From assembly GCA_013398295.1 (NCBI GenBank), contig VZSF01001213.1:124250-188249 (forward strand): 64,000 nt of DNA, read 5' to 3'. Both the position numbers and the translations under genes were made by a program. Below, piece by piece: positions 1 to 13,514 of this stretch (position 1 is its first letter; the number at the start of each line of letters is the position of its first letter). The notes beneath the pieces were generated by a model. The model worked only from the letters and a program-made list of their open reading frames with translations. It had not been told where the DNA came from and ran no database searches. The stretch comes from Chionis minor (lineage: Eukaryota; Chordata; Aves; Charadriiformes; Chionididae).

Positions 1-999
1 TGTTATGCTATATGCTGTTTGCAAGTGGCTTCATACCTTCTACCCTTTGAGATCACTACATTTCAGCAGTGTTACGTGTGCACAGTTACAAAATGTTTTG
101 GGGTTCTCCAAAACGAAAGAGTGAGAGGGTCTGTTGTACACATTTGTTTTGCCTATCATTATAGCGTTCTACTTCATTTGTTATTGTTGCTTATTGCATT
201 CATGATTGTTACTGCATTAATCAGTCTCAAAAAGTAATAATTTATTTAATATTTTGAGCTGACACGACTTAAGTTTCATCCAAACTTCTACAACGATAAG
301 AAAAAAATCTAGTTGTGAACTACTCAGTAGCCCTCAGAAAGTGCGGCGGTGGTTGTGGGGCTCGGTTCCTTGCTGGGGGTCCTGACCTACCCCAGTTACT
401 GGTGGAAACTGAAAGCGTTCAGGACCTCATGGAATAAAATCCATGCAACATCAGGCAAGCGTTCAGTTTGTCTGGAAGTCTGGGAATTTACCCTTGTCTG
501 TAGCATTTGTGACTTCTTGTTCTTTGGAATCCCTCAAAGCTAGACGTAATACCATTTATAATAATCTGATTGGGGTGAGTTAGTCCATAGCTTGTACTAA
601 TACCCAAAGAAAAGCATAATAATAGGTTAATATGGAAGTAATGTGTGGAGCTAAAGACAGCTTGGCCTGGAGATATTTCCATGGCAACAGAAGGGTCCCT
701 ACAGATGTCTTCCTTCTAAACTTGATGCTGTTTATTAAAGGCTGTCTGTAGTACAATCTGTAATTATCATTAGGTAAAGAAAGGTTGTGAACATGGGTGG
801 ACTGCTTGGCTGATGCTCTCTGACTGATTTGTTTAGCGCAGCTTTGAAATACAGTTACAAAAGAATATTAAAAACCTGAGATCATTTAGCTATTTCTCTC
901 TGCAGGTAAGCCGAGACTTAATTTGAGACTGTTGGCTAATAAGAGTGAAGTATCTGAAAAACAGTAAGGGGGGGATAGGGAGAAATGTTTTCAAACTCT

Positions 1000-1975
1000 T
1001 TCAGCACGATGGCTATTAAAGATAAAAGAACGTCAAAAGCATGCTGGACAAATTAAAAAATGCAGAGCTACAGATAATAAGGGAGGTAATGCTCAATAAA
1101 ATAAATTTTTGTAAATAGCAAAAGGCTTCTGTAAGCAGAGGGAGACAAAGGAAATTATAAGACTTATCTAAAGGAGAAGATGAGAAAATAATGGATGACA
1201 GAAGAAGTTGGAACACGGATCGACCTTTCTTGCTTCGGTCTTTACGAAGAAGGTTAATTGGGATCAGCTGCTTAGCACGGTTGAAGCTAACAGCAAGATG
1301 GTAGCAACACAGAGCAGAAAAAGGGAAGAACAGGTTAAAATGCTTTTATGAATTAGGTGTGTTCGTGTTTGTAAGCTTAAGGTGGAGTTTATTCTGGTCT
1401 ACCCAAGCAACTAATTGAAGCAGTTTTGAATCCATGAGCAATTACCATGTAAAAACTGTAACGGACAGGTGAGATCCTGTAAGAGAGCAGATAGAGAGTA
1501 TGTTGTCAAAGCAGAGAAAGAAGGAGGATCTTGGAATTGCAGACCGGTCAGCAAAATTTGGTACCATAAAAGATGCTTAAATGCATAAGTCTTCAAAAGT
1601 TTTAAGACAGTTTTGTGATAGAGCACATAGATTTTAAGTCTCCTAGTTACAGTACTGAGGATAAAAACAAACATAATGATGGCATACAGGGAGCTTGTGA
1701 AATGGGTTTTATGAAATGATTACTTTGAGATAGAGTGATTTGATGAGACTGAAGCTCAGCTGGGATGGAGGGAACAGTCCCAAGTGTTCCTCCTTGACTT
1801 CAGTAAGGCTTTGGTTAGAGTCGTATATGACACCTCAGAAACAATCTGGAAATTTACGGTGTATATAAGACAATTACTGCGTGGATGACTGCAAATACAC
1901 GGAGCAAATGGTGATGGCAGGCTGGCTGGCAGAGGGATATATCTAGTGGGGTTATCAACTTGTGGATGGCAGGAT
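1000..1975 (+). mobile_element. Decayed CR1-like LINE remnant
   Basis: The + strand carries degenerate phrases typical of CR1 reverse-transcriptase coding sequence. Near 1225 there is a piece resembling the 'cgcctcagtctttac' phrase of CR1, near 1540 a 'gaccggtcagc' phrase, and near 1793 'ccttgacttcagtaaggcttt', which matches the LDF-KAFD block. Stops and indels interrupt every frame, so it is an old non-functional copy. It ends close to where a younger, inverted CR1 begins. Boundaries are approximate, and the call rests on remembered CR1 sequence rather than an alignment. Confidence 0.5.
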
Positions 1976-1982
1976 GCTGTTG

Positions 1983-2375
1983 AACAGAATTGCAGGATCG
2001 CAAGGTAGGTGGGGCAGGCAGGCGCTTCTGGAGATCATCTGGTCCAGCCCCTTGGTCATGCAGGACCACCCAGAGCAGGTTGCTCAAAGCTGTATCCAGT
2101 CCATGTTTGTGTATCTCCAAGGGTGGAGGTTCCACAGCTTCTCTGGGCAACTTGTTCCAGTGTTTGACCATCCTCACAGTACAGAAGTTTTTCTCTTATG
2201 TTTAAATGGAATTTTCTGTATTTCATCTTGTGCCATTGCTTCTTGTCTGTTCACTGCACACCACTGAGAAAAGGTCTGGCTCCATCATCTCTAGTCCCTC
2301 CCATCAGGTATTTATTATGAACATTGATAACATTCCCCTAAGCCCTCTCTTCTTGTGGCTAAACAAAGCCTGTAA
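1983..2375 (-). mobile_element. CR1 3' fragment, inverted
   Basis: Read on the + strand this is the reverse complement of the CR1 3' end. It starts with 'cagaattgcaggatcgcaagg', continues with 'gagatcatctggtccagcccc' and a segment about Cys-Leu-rich 'gggcaacttgttccagtgtttgacc', and ends near 'agccctctcttcttgtggct', which is the inverse of the 'cctggagaagagaaggct' CR1 phrase. It is 5'-truncated, as most CR1 copies are, and holds no usable ORF. It abuts an older LINE remnant on its left, which suggests insertion into or beside it. Confidence 0.88.
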
Positions 2376-4534
2376 ACTTCAAGCTGGACTACAAGCACTA
2401 CTGAAAACCAGATTAAAATGGGTAAATTGGAGGCGAGATCCAGAATCATTAAGAGAAAGATCAATACAGAAAAGTGACAAATAATTTTAGAGTGGAAAAT
2501 CAGGTTAATAAATGCATGGCATGAAATCACTGGATAGAAGAAGCATTGATGGATAAATATTTGTTTAGTCCAGAAAGCAGAAAAAATGAGTAGTGTTCAA
2601 ATTTTTGAAAACGTTGTTTATAGGCAGCGCAATAAACATTTGTTCTTCAAATAGCTCTGAGGCTATTATGAGAAGGTTTAATTTTCCAAGGAAAAAAGGT
2701 GTAACTAATGATAGCTAAGCATTCTAACAGGCCACCTCCTGAGGTTATAAAACCTAGTTCTTAAAGTTTTAACAAGAAATTGAACAAACCTTCCTAAGTC
2801 TATCTGATTCAATTTTTTGGACAACAAAATTGACTAGTTTCTACCTTTAATATCACGTGCAGCCTTACTTTTCTGTGCGGCTGTGATCTTCCTACAAAGG
2901 GAATCTTCTTTGTTTCGGAGGAAGAGGCATCCTTTGAATACGTTTGAGGATGTAGTCAGTCATCATTACCATAGAGTATGTTTCTTTTAATGTTATGCCG
3001 GGTTTTCAGTCAAGAACCGAAGCAAATGTGAAAATCTGAATCAGAATTAGGGTGAGCCTGTAACTCCCTGTAGTGTGCGCACGTCTGATTAGGGGCCAGC
3101 TCTGGCATTACCAGAGGAAAAAATTCAGCAGCAGTCTGTTTTACAGTGTTAGTAGATTATGCCCTCATGAGTTTTGCTCACTTGTTTGCCTGGAACTGAC
3201 AGTTTAAATTGTAGCCCAGTCAGAAGATGTTGATATTCATGGTAAGGTTCATGTCTGTGTTTGAAATGTAGTGATTTCCACAGCTAAATAAGCAGCAAAT
3301 AAGAGGGGAGGAGAAATGCAGCAAACAGATTTGTGAAATAATTTTTTGATAATATCTTGCATGAATAATACGGTACAGTGCTCTTCTGTTCATATTGGTA
3401 GTGAGGCATTTTGCATATTACTGTGTGGTACATGATCGCAGCTGAGATGAGAACAAGAATACACTGGCCCAATGATAGAAAATCCGGTAAAAACAGAGGG
3501 GTGTCTCCATGTACCTCAAGACAAGAGCAAATCAGTCTTTGATTTATTGCTAGCCTGTCTCTGCAGAAGTTTGCCAATCCCTGATCAATGCCTGAAACTT
3601 GACAAAAATTAAAAAGCAGTGTTGACTACTTCTACAGCATTTTATGTAAATCAAAAAGACACAGAAGACATACAGAAGCTACATAGAATTGAGCAAATAC
3701 TTTTGCTTTCCTCTTTTTTTTTTTTTTTAAGTATCATTTTAGCATCTCCTGGAGAAGACCTTTTTATTGTATCTATAGTTAATCCCTAATTATATCTGGT
3801 TTAGTGTCTGTGGGGAAAAGAGAAAGGCAGGGGCCTTGCAAACAGTTGGGGCTGTTCCTTGACCCTTGTGAAACCCAAGCGTTTTCTTTCACTGATTTTG
3901 TCGGAGCAAAACCCTCAGCTTGCCATAACTACAGGAAGATTCCAGGGGGAAGAGATCTATTTTATTTGAATTAAACAGTGATGTTCGCTCAGTTCTAGAA
4001 GGGAGAAAAGAGAGTTCCTGAGGTACTTGTTCGAGGCTAGTCAGTCTCCAAGTTGAATGATAAGCTGCAGTACTTACTTTTTAACCATGTCTCATGCCAA
4101 ATACACTTTTTTAATGCTGTAAGGGCTGAGTCATCTGCTAAGTTTTTCGCAGAAATGAAAAAAAAAAAGCTTTTTAAAAATATATATATAAAGCTTTTCT
4201 TTATAAACTAGGTGGAGAAGGAAGGAAGCACCTACCTCAATCTCTATGTTTCATGCTAGTAGCATGGAATAAATGACAGATGCTGCTGTAATCTCTGGCA
4301 TCTGTAGGTGAGGTGAGGACCATCACGCAGCCATGCAGTCCTTCCTCCCTTAGCTGGGTTCACTGCTGAGATTTTAGGTTTGTATTGCATTGGGATGTAG
4401 AAGATTCTGTCGTGGGACAGGAGCCCCTTCTTGTAGGAGCCGGTCCCATTTCCAACCCACCCTGCTCCCTGAAAAAAACAGTCATTTCTCCTGTAGACTA
4501 GTTGGTGCAAAAACATGTTTGTATTTGAGAACAT

Positions 4535-4545
4535 GGGGGGGGGGG
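4535..4545 (+). repeat. Eleven-G homopolymer run
   Basis: An uninterrupted run of 11 G lies in AT-richer intron. It is a simple slippage-prone tract with no other feature attached. Confidence 0.9.
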
Positions 4546-5090
4546 TTGTTTGTTTTCCAAGTATTCTTCAACAGGAGGAGAATGGCTGAATCCTTATTTA
4601 TTTGAACACTCCATTCCTCCCTACCATCGGGCAGAGAAGTGTGCAGGAGAGCTTTTTTGAAGGCTTTTGATGTCTAAAAGTTGTGCATGACCAAAGCCAA
4701 GGCTTTTGAATGTGACGCTGTGTGTTGCATTGTTTACTCACTTGTATTTTATGGGTGTTGGAGAAATACACTTGCTTTTTATACCCTGTTGGTATGTCCC
4801 AGTCATAATTATAATCAAAAAAGGGGGAAATGATATATTTGGTGTGCTTGTTAATGTCAGCATGGAGTTTGCATTTTCAGCTCTCTTGGAGTTATGAACA
4901 CGTAGCAGTGTTACTGTTGGAGTAGCACTGGAGTAAACTGGGGGAGCCTGGGACATGTCTGAGGACACTTCAGCCTTTTCTTAAATAGTTTTTGAAAAGA
5001 AAAATGCTGTGACAGGCATCCTGTGTCACCAAACGCTGATGTGCTATTGTGTACGAGATGCTTAAAGCAATGTGGTCACTGCTTGCAACT

Positions 5091-5146
5091 CAAAAAAACC
5101 CCAAAAAACCACCCCTAAAAAAAACCCCGAAAAAAACCCAACCCAC
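5091..5146 (+). repeat. A/C-only low-complexity tract
   Basis: About 56 bases are made almost only of A and C, as alternating A-runs (6-8) and C-runs (2-4) with one T and one G. It is a degenerate simple repeat on one strand. The A-run length varies and no exact telomeric TTAGGG unit is present. Confidence 0.8.
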
Positions 5147-5758
5147 ATTTTTCTTTCTTTCAAGTGCTGTGTCCTGCCCTTGCTGTTTTGCACTCTCTCT
5201 GCGCTGGTTGTGCATGCCCAGAGTTCAGAGAGATGCTGCTTGGCATTTTCCTCTTCGCTGGGTCAGTTAAGGTAACTGCTGGGCCTCAAGTGGTACAAAG
5301 AAAATGAGCTTCATACACTCACATTTAAAAGCTTAGATAGTTTCAAAGTCTGTCGGAGACTAGCCTGATCTTAAGATATTTTCCCGTAGCAGTCATTGTA
5401 ATAGGTTTCTGAACAGAGTGTCACGCTGCAAGACAGCTGTTACCTGAAAGAAGTGTTTATTACTGCTGAAAAGTAGTAGAGAAAAGGACTTTGAAAGGAA
5501 AATACAGGCTTAGTCTGCAAAGGATCAGAGTTGAAAGTGCCTGAGCAGTGACCGGTGCTCTGGAAAAAATGCAATTTTTGAAGGGATACCTACAGGGAGA
5601 TAACACACCAGCGGGCTCTGCCATACCGTGTGAGTCTGAGTTCACGGTCTAGTTTTTGCAAGGATGCCAACTTTACAAAGAATGGTGTCCAAGTGTCAAA
5701 CTCAGATATCTCTGTTCGCAGGACTGTAGCTATACTATGACGACCATTGAGTTTAACA

Positions 5759-5764
<6 letters not shown>

Positions 5765-5789
<25 letters not shown>
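5765..5789 (+). repeat. Poly-A tract (25 A)
   Basis: An uninterrupted run of 25 A is followed by unique-looking sequence. I see no target-site duplication or gene-like sequence on its 5' side that would mark it as a retrocopy tail. Confidence 0.85.
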
Positions 5790-8700
5790 GTTGCCTAATG
5801 GAAGGCATTAGAAAAACACTGAACCAGTATGTTTCACTTACAAAGACCCCATATAAGCTTGCAATGCTGTGTCAGGGATGAAAAAAGAGGGGGGGAAGCC
5901 CTAAAGGAAGGAATCTGAGGAGCATGTGTCATGACACTGCTTTCTTTTTTAAAGAAACTCTGCTTGCTACTGTGTACAGAAAAGGTGTCTGGTTTGTTCT
6001 CTCTTGTTTCCTTGCTTGCTTGTATTTTTTCAAACTTTTCTACATTCTTGAACATACTGTTACAGGAAGACTTTGTCTCCTTCTTCTGTACAGCACCTTT
6101 GACATAGAAAAGTTGTGGGAAACTAAACAAGCAGCATAGTCCGTGGAAGTTTTCGGGGTTTTGGATTCCCTTTAAAGACAAACTTTTGGATTCTTGGTGC
6201 ATAGACTTGGTTGGATCCACTCACCAGGACTCAGAACATATCTGGAGATGTTTGCTGTTGAATCCTCCGCCTTTACATTGTATACTTTCGGACTTAAGTA
6301 TGGAAATCTGTAATCTTCATCCCCTGACCCACGACTGTGGATAGAACATTTGATTACACATGAAAAAAATACATCAAGAACGTCCTCCAATTTTTGTAAA
6401 GTTTTCAGTCTCAGACTGACAGCTCTTTTTCCTAGCTGTGACCGTAGCCAAGATCAGATTAAAACCCTGTTGCCTACAGAGCATTGGTAGTGATTAAAAA
6501 CAGCTCCTAGTTTAAAAAATTGGCTTCTCCTTGGCGGAGACATTCTGGTATCAAATTTAATCTCCCTCCTGCTGTTCCAGTGGTCGGACTAGCATGTCTG
6601 GGAAGAAAGTCAAAGTAAGTTTTGGGAGACGTTGCATAACAACATAAATCAATAATTCTGGAAGAGAAGGTAGTTTCTGGGGGTGGGGACCTGCCGAGAA
6701 AAAGATGCTTTTATTATGGTTGTCTTAACTATGTAGTGCAAAGTAGAGCATGGAAAGACCGTGCCCCATGATCTCTGTGGGTGGCAGGAGATAATGTTTA
6801 GTGTGTGGGAATGGCCTTTAGGGACGTTGTCTTTATCAGGCTATCTGATTTAAAACTAAAAATAAGACTAGATGCAGCCCTCTAAGATATCTTGTAATAC
6901 TCTACCCTCAAGTCTACTGTAAGAGCCACATGATAATGTTTGATAGAACAGGATTTAGCTGCTGTTGTAACTGGTAATGCTATGCTTGTTGTTTGTCTTG
7001 GGTTCTCTTTCTTCTGTGATCATTGTGACCCCAAATGTGTTTCTGTGACATCTGCTACGAGTGCAGCTCCTGCCCCTGTGTAACTGCAAACCAGAAGGAA
7101 GCGTCTGTAATTCCAATTACTTTTACCTGATTCTAATGGGAAGGTAGTGATGATGATGTTCTCTCCAGAAACTTTGTTACATTTCCTCAAAACAAATTAA
7201 ATTATTTCAGTTCTGGAACTTCTGCACTTAGCTATTAATACCAAGTTGGGTAGCGTAGAGGAAATACGAAGCGAGTAAAAATAGTCTATGTCAGGAAAGG
7301 AGATATTTAGATCAGATCAAGTTCTGTATGAACAATGAAAAACAAAGACTGTGCTTTTTTTCAGCAAGACCTCTAGACAATTACATTAAAGTGACTGACG
7401 GTTCGCTAGAGAACTAATGGTGGTCCCAGTGCTCCTCAGGCCTTTGCTGAGAGATGTATCCTGTTGGACAAAAACACGTATGTGGGCTGGCTCCTAGGAA
7501 GAGACGTACGAACCTGCATTAATTACTGACACATTCTCTTTGAAGAATACTGGAATACCCAAAGGAGCAAACTGATGTAAAATTCATGCTGGTGTTTTCT
7601 TAAAATGGATCCTTTCCTAATAAGACTTTAAATTCAGTGAATTATGAATGTCCTGCACGGGGGAGGCGCATGGATGTGGCACAGAGGGAATATAGCCAAG
7701 GTGAGGGCACATCCGTATGTCTTAGAAGCCTCTTTGAACAGTAACATCAAGGAAGCAGCACAGGGGTAGTTACCTCATGGTCAAGATCACCCTAGGACCT
7801 CTGTCTTAGTTAGTGTGGTAACTTTTAGGAATCGTTTGGATTTGCCTCGAACTTGCATATTGTAAAAAGAATGATTAATGAAATTTGCAAGTATAAAAAG
7901 CTTTTGCAAACCAAGATGGTTTATTTCTGAGAGCTCTTTACCTCTTTAGCTGCAGTGATTTCAATATCTGACTGAAGATTAAACTTCTTTACTTTAACTG
8001 GGAAATAAATCAATGACAGGATGAAAACACTCAAAAGCAGGATCGGGAACTGTTTGACCTGTCTTGAAGATTGGGACTGAACAAAGCCTCTTAGATTTCT
8101 TCCATTTGCATACAAATTCCCCATTATTTTTTGTGTACCTTTTAATTCTGGGTTTTTTTTCGCTGTTACCGGAAATTATTGCGCCTTGAGTACAAACTAG
8201 CTCTACAACTTGGGAATCCAGATGTGTCCTATAAACCCGAGAATTTTCCCTGGAAAGGCAAGCAGTTGGTAACCTTAGAAGATTTGTCTAAGGTGGATCT
8301 CATTTCAACACAGAAGCTTTGCAAAAATACATTATGTTTTGTTTTCAGGTCTTTCAAGCCTTTGAAGAGTCTTGGCAGTGCTGTGCCTCTGAGGCTAGCT
8401 GGGTCTGAGATGAGATCATATTTGGGGAAATATGAAGAATGAGAAATGGGTTTGGTTTGGGGGACAGACTGTTTCGGCTGGCTACAATCTTCCTGAATTT
8501 TAAACGAGCACTGAATTCACGCTGGGTCGTACCCGAAGGTTCTGGCAAAGGCCGTTTTGCCCAATTCGGTGCATTCACCCTCAGTGCAAAACACGTGCAA
8601 AACGTTTCCTGGGAAGTATGTGCCTCCAACTCTTTCCCCCTCTGGTAATTTATGCTGCAGCAGTTGGGAGACTGGAGCAGAATAACCTTCCTTGGTTAAC

Positions 8701-9730
8701 TGACGGAGAAGAAAGAAATGGAAGGAACCATTATTTTCCTGTCAAGATTTCCCTGAAACAAAGAGGCGCAGAATTATGCATGCTGAGGGGTGTCTTTGGT
8801 CCTTTGATTAACAGCAGAGGCCCAATTTCACCATCAAAAGCGTTCTTAATTATAAGCCCTGTTGAAAAGGCTGCCTTGAACGCTGTAGAAATGATATTAC
8901 AGGAGCACGTCTGTCTTTGCTTAGGTGATCTGCAGGCATTTTGTGCGATTGTTGTATTAAAATCATCAGAAATACACTGAGAATACAAGAGAAAACTGGA
9001 AATATCTGTTATTTGTCTCAGTTTAATCGCAGCAGAAGGCGTTGCATCAGTGAGGAACTCAAATAGCTGGTCGTGGCTTGAGTGTGAGAAAGCTGCCCGC
9101 TTTGCTACCTTAGCAAAGCCCGATATTCTCCCCGTGCAGCTGGTGACATAATGTGTATCACAAGGTCTTCCTCAAATAAAAGACATCCGTCTTGGTTATT
9201 TTATGAGTCTGCTGATTAAAGAGATTTTATTGTAATTACTATGACTAAAAGGCTACAGCAGAAGATGGAAATGTTAATTTACAATCTGCTTGCTGACCAA
9301 GTGTCATGTGATAATGGATTGGGACAGACTGTGGTTTGCAAATGGACCTGAATTTTCGGAGCTGCTAATTTGAAGAGGCAGATAAAGTACCAGCATGTAC
9401 GTTTCAAAAGGGGCGCGTTTGATTAACCGGCTACGGCGCGGCAGCGGTTGTTTGACAGGTTGGTTGAGAAATGATCACCTTTGGTTTTACACTGGTGGCG
9501 GTGATGTACAGGGTAGAGGAGGAGAGGGAAGTAGCAGAAGGACAGATGGACAGAGCTTGAAGGTAAATCTGTGCTTTGTAGTAAGCAGACTGTGCTCCAG
9601 ACACGCCACAGCACTTATGTTCCCAATTTCCACTTAAACAAAGGGGATTTGGGTACCTAACTAGATATGTAGATCAGGTCTTTATTTCTATCACGATGTG
9701 TGTGCAGTCACAGATGCAGCTAATTCATTC

Positions 9731-9753
9731 AAAAAACAAAAAAAAAAAAAANA
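9731..9753 (+). repeat. A-rich run with one ambiguous base
   Basis: This is an A-run broken by a C at 9737 and an N at 9752. The N marks uncertain base calling or homopolymer length at this place in the assembly. Confidence 0.9.
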
Positions 9754-11221
9754 TTTTTCCAGCTGTAGCGTTGGTCCTGCTCTTTTTTCAGAGGCTTTGT
9801 AGCTCAGGATGCAAGGTGTCAGGCACCTTCACTCAGATACAGTGCCAAAGGATTTGAAGGAGTTTCATAGATGTGGGCTCAGGTGTTTCAAACAACGCTA
9901 GTGACAGTAGCCTGATAGCATTTCAAAAGGGTTTTAATGTTTCTATGGAAATTTTCAAATAGAATAATCCATAGCAGAGGGATAATCCTTTCCGAAATCC
10001 CCCATCTTGGTCTACACTTTCTATTAAAAAGATGATCTTAACGTGTAAACTTACAAAACAATTTCTGCAAATTTTGGTTCTTTATGTGTGCTGCTGAAAT
10101 CTCCTCTGTAGGTAAATTTATATACAGCACTGATGGGTCATGTCATGGGATCTTGTTATATCACTGTACCGAAACTTTAAGTGTCTTGAATTAACGATAA
10201 ACTACGTAATATGAGTTGTTTAAGTTCTTATTTTGGAAAGCAATATTATGTTACTGAAAGAATACTTTGCAGTGCAGAACACCTGGCTGTATTATGGCTT
10301 TGAAGTAGAGGTTTTGTGTTAGTCACTGTAAAAACACTGATGTATCCCATAGCATCACGCAGAACTTTGTTTTTTGAAAAATTTACTACTGTTGTGTATG
10401 ATAATTGAAGAATAAGAATAGAGCTTAAATGTAGATTCATTACAGTTGACAAACAGGTTTTTAGGTAGCCATCATTGCTTTAGAGAGTGATGTATGACAC
10501 GTTGCTGTGATATCCTTTGAATTATACATGAATTGCAAATGACCGATTACAGTTGTGCTCCAGAGGTGACAGTGGAAATGAGGAGTAGAAATAGCCTTGT
10601 GGCTTTACGTCTGTTTTATTTACACACTGAAGGATTGCAAGTTGGGAGCAACAAGTGTGTGTGCGGCGTATATCAGGAATCTGTTTCTGGGCAGTAGTCA
10701 CCACAATATATTGAATATACACTACAAAAATATTCATTGCTGAATGTCATGAGTGGCTATTGAATTTCTGAAGAACGTATAAAAAATAAGAAGCCAGCGC
10801 TGAAAGAGGCATTTTAGTGACTGGCTGCCAAGGAGCAGATTCATAAACGCAGCTTGAAATCTAATGGAATTAGAGCTGATTTTATTAGAAGTCACTCTCT
10901 TCTCTGTTGATCTTTGTCGGGACAATATTAGGGTTGTGCTGGTGTAAAACCAACCGTCATAAGCAGAAATAAGTTGGAAATTCTCAAACTAAAATCTTCA
11001 TTAAGATATTGAGGGGAATCATAACAGAAACTAACTAGCTAAAAAGGAAGAACTGGTGTTAATAGTTTTTTTCTGAAGAGTTTGCAATGAGGGGGGGAAA
11101 ACAAAGATAACAAAGAGGTACTCAAGTGAAGTCAAGATCTTACACTGATTTTTTCAGCTGTTCTGCAGGTCAGTGAGTAGAAGCTCAGTGGTGCAAAGAA
11201 CAGCCCTGGTCTCAAAAAGAT

Positions 11222-11405
11222 ATGTTTCTTTATATATATGTCTTTATAGTTGTGTCCTTATATGTACAGGTGAAGAAATTATTATATAATATGAATATAT
11301 ATGCAAGCATATACTATGTAACTATATAGATATATAATTATGTATTTAACTAATTTTTTTATATTTTATACTTTTTGTGTGTATATCCGTGTATAAATTA
11401 TTATT
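11222..11405. repeat. AT-rich block with TATA-type repeats
   Basis: About 180 bases are dominated by imperfect TATA/ATAT runs, T-runs and short TGTG interruptions. No clean microsatellite unit is kept along its length. It would be expected to melt easily and to be variable between individuals, which is inference. Confidence 0.75.
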
Positions 11406-12041
11406 CCACTCTTCTTGATGGATCACAAAATGAGTGGATTTGGGGTGGATATTAATATACACAGATGAATTCTCAGGCTTGAGCTTATATAAAAGCCTTG
11501 GCACTTGTTGATGTCAATTCATAGGCGGAATGGAAAGGACGGAATAACTTGGTACTGTAGGCAAGGCTAAGGCGGCTGTTTGAATTATGAGATCCCCGGT
11601 TTGGGGTGACAAAAGGAAATCTGCCGAGTTTGTTGTGGATTCTGGATGCCACCAAAGTTGCGCTGGTCTGACGCGTTCGCTAGCCTGAAGCATTCATTGA
11701 CATTGTCACATCTCTTAGTGTTGAGACAAAATGTCTGTGGATCTGTTATAATTTTATTGGGATGTCAATTGCGATAGAGCTGATACGCCATAGAAGGTAG
11801 TGGCTGACCTGTATGTAATTATACTGTGACTGTGAAGGCTGCTGTGGTGGAAACGTGTGTCTAGAAACCATGGAGGAAGTACCAAAAGCTGTGTCACACC
11901 TTGAACTAGTCCCAAATTCTGAATGAGAGGCAAGGGGAGGAGGGCAAATAAATCTTGACAACCTACAGCACCGCTAAAGAGCACTTGCACCGTAGTGCCA
12001 AATAAAGCTGTTTAACCTTGCTGTCATCTTGGTGGGCTTTG

Positions 12042-12700
12042 AAGGTAGCCGGAGTGAAATTTGTAGCCCATGATGGCATCAGGTAGGCCGGGTCCCAGGC
12101 AGCCTGCGGTGAGGCTGCCAAGGGCTTTGTGGAGAGTGGCATTTTGGAGATGTGCTTCAGCTGAGTATATCAAGATGTTGTTTGGTCCAGTTTTTCCCCA
12201 TTTTGCCATTTTTTATAGGTTCATTCACGATTTTGACAGCTTGAAGTATTATTGTTGGGATGTGACATCACTTCAGTGCAAGTGGGCTACAAGGGGGTGG
12301 ATCCAGCTTTCACCTTGGGCACCGTCGTTGACACTTTGCATGACTTCATTGCATCCTCAATCGTGTTTTCACTGTCTGCAAAGGAAAAGGTGATCCTTAT
12401 TGACTGTAAACAAGCTTTGGTAGATCTCTAGATAAGTAGTGCCGTATTCGCAGAGCTCGATGGGTGGCTGACCGATGACAGTGAGCAGTGTTGCACACAG
12501 CCGCCTTCGACCGTAAGATCTCCTGGTTTGTCCAAAGCAGTCTCTTGACGTGGCTCTACCAAGAGCGGTGTTTGTTGCCCTGCCACCAGCCCCCATGAAA
12601 GAGGTTTTCTGTGCAGTGAATGTACCAGCACCGTGTGGCTGGGATAAAAGGGGTGATTCATCACCCAAAAATAAGTGCTGTGCTGATTGTAGCTGCCAAA
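12042..12700 (+). other. Unexplained coding-like patch, possible decayed retrocopy
   Basis: Conceptual translation of the + strand gives stop-separated fragments that look protein-like rather than random. From 12042 it reads KVAGVKFVAHDGIR, then from about 12090 GSQAACGEAAKGFVESGILE. In another frame, after about 12285, there is a longer run beginning VGYKGVDPAFTLGTVVDTLH and ending at a stop near 12431. Frame changes and stops are frequent, and the patch is richer in G+C than its surroundings. I do not recognise the parent protein. The minus strand also has open stretches here (about 12428-12668), so strand is uncertain. It could be an old retropseudogene, an unrecognised transposon, or chance. 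Confidence 0.25.
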
Positions 12701-13514
12701 TACTCAGTCATCAGTTTCCTCCCCGTTAAGCATTTACCACCTCTCCAACTGTGGTGTAAGCAGATGGTGGGTGGACAGAGTTAACCATTGACGAAGTTAG
12801 TCATTGTGGGAGCGCAGTGGTGGTCTTGTAGCTACCGAAGGCTTTAGGGACATGTGATACCAGGTCTGCAGTCCTCACATTAATGCCCATTCTTATGTTA
12901 GTAATAATCTTGGTAGTTTAAGCAAGCAAAAAGCTATGGCTCATAGTTCTTGGAGATCAGTTGAATTTAGTGGGTATTAAAGGAAAATAAAATCTGTTTT
13001 TCATGCTTGCAAGCTACTTTGTAAGAAATTGTTATTCAATAAGGTGAACCAATTCAGTACATTGAACTCAGCTGCAAACTGACCTTGGGTCACAATCACC
13101 CATGTCATTTAGTAACCACACAAATGTTGTGTTTATTATCTTTCCATTTGTTTTATATGTGTAGTAATAGCACCTAAATCATAAATTGTGTCAGGTTACA
13201 TTGTGACTTCTGTAATACAACCTCAGATTAAATACCTTAATTTTCAATGGTTTTATGATGCACCGTAAAACAGAAAAGACAGCAATTCGCATGTGCCCTA
13301 CTCATTCTTTCTAATCTCCAATGCATTGCTAATTCTCCTGTTCAAAAACGTCTCTGCCATGAATGCAAACAATGAATCTTACTCCATTTTATTGAAGTCA
13401 TTCATTACTGTATAGATATTTTCATTGTGCTGGTCACTTTGGAGTGTTCTGTTGAGAATAAATTGAAGTACTTCACCAGAATAAATAATAAATAATACAC
13501 TGAACTACTTACCT

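Noticed and set aside
5091..5146. Possible interstitial telomere repeat
   Set aside because: A-run and C-run lengths vary and no CCCTAA/TTAGGG unit recurs; it is plain A/C low complexity.
8618..8980. 120-codon + strand ORF
   Set aside because: No recognisable domain, initiation context or splice structure; length is within chance for a 64-kb window.
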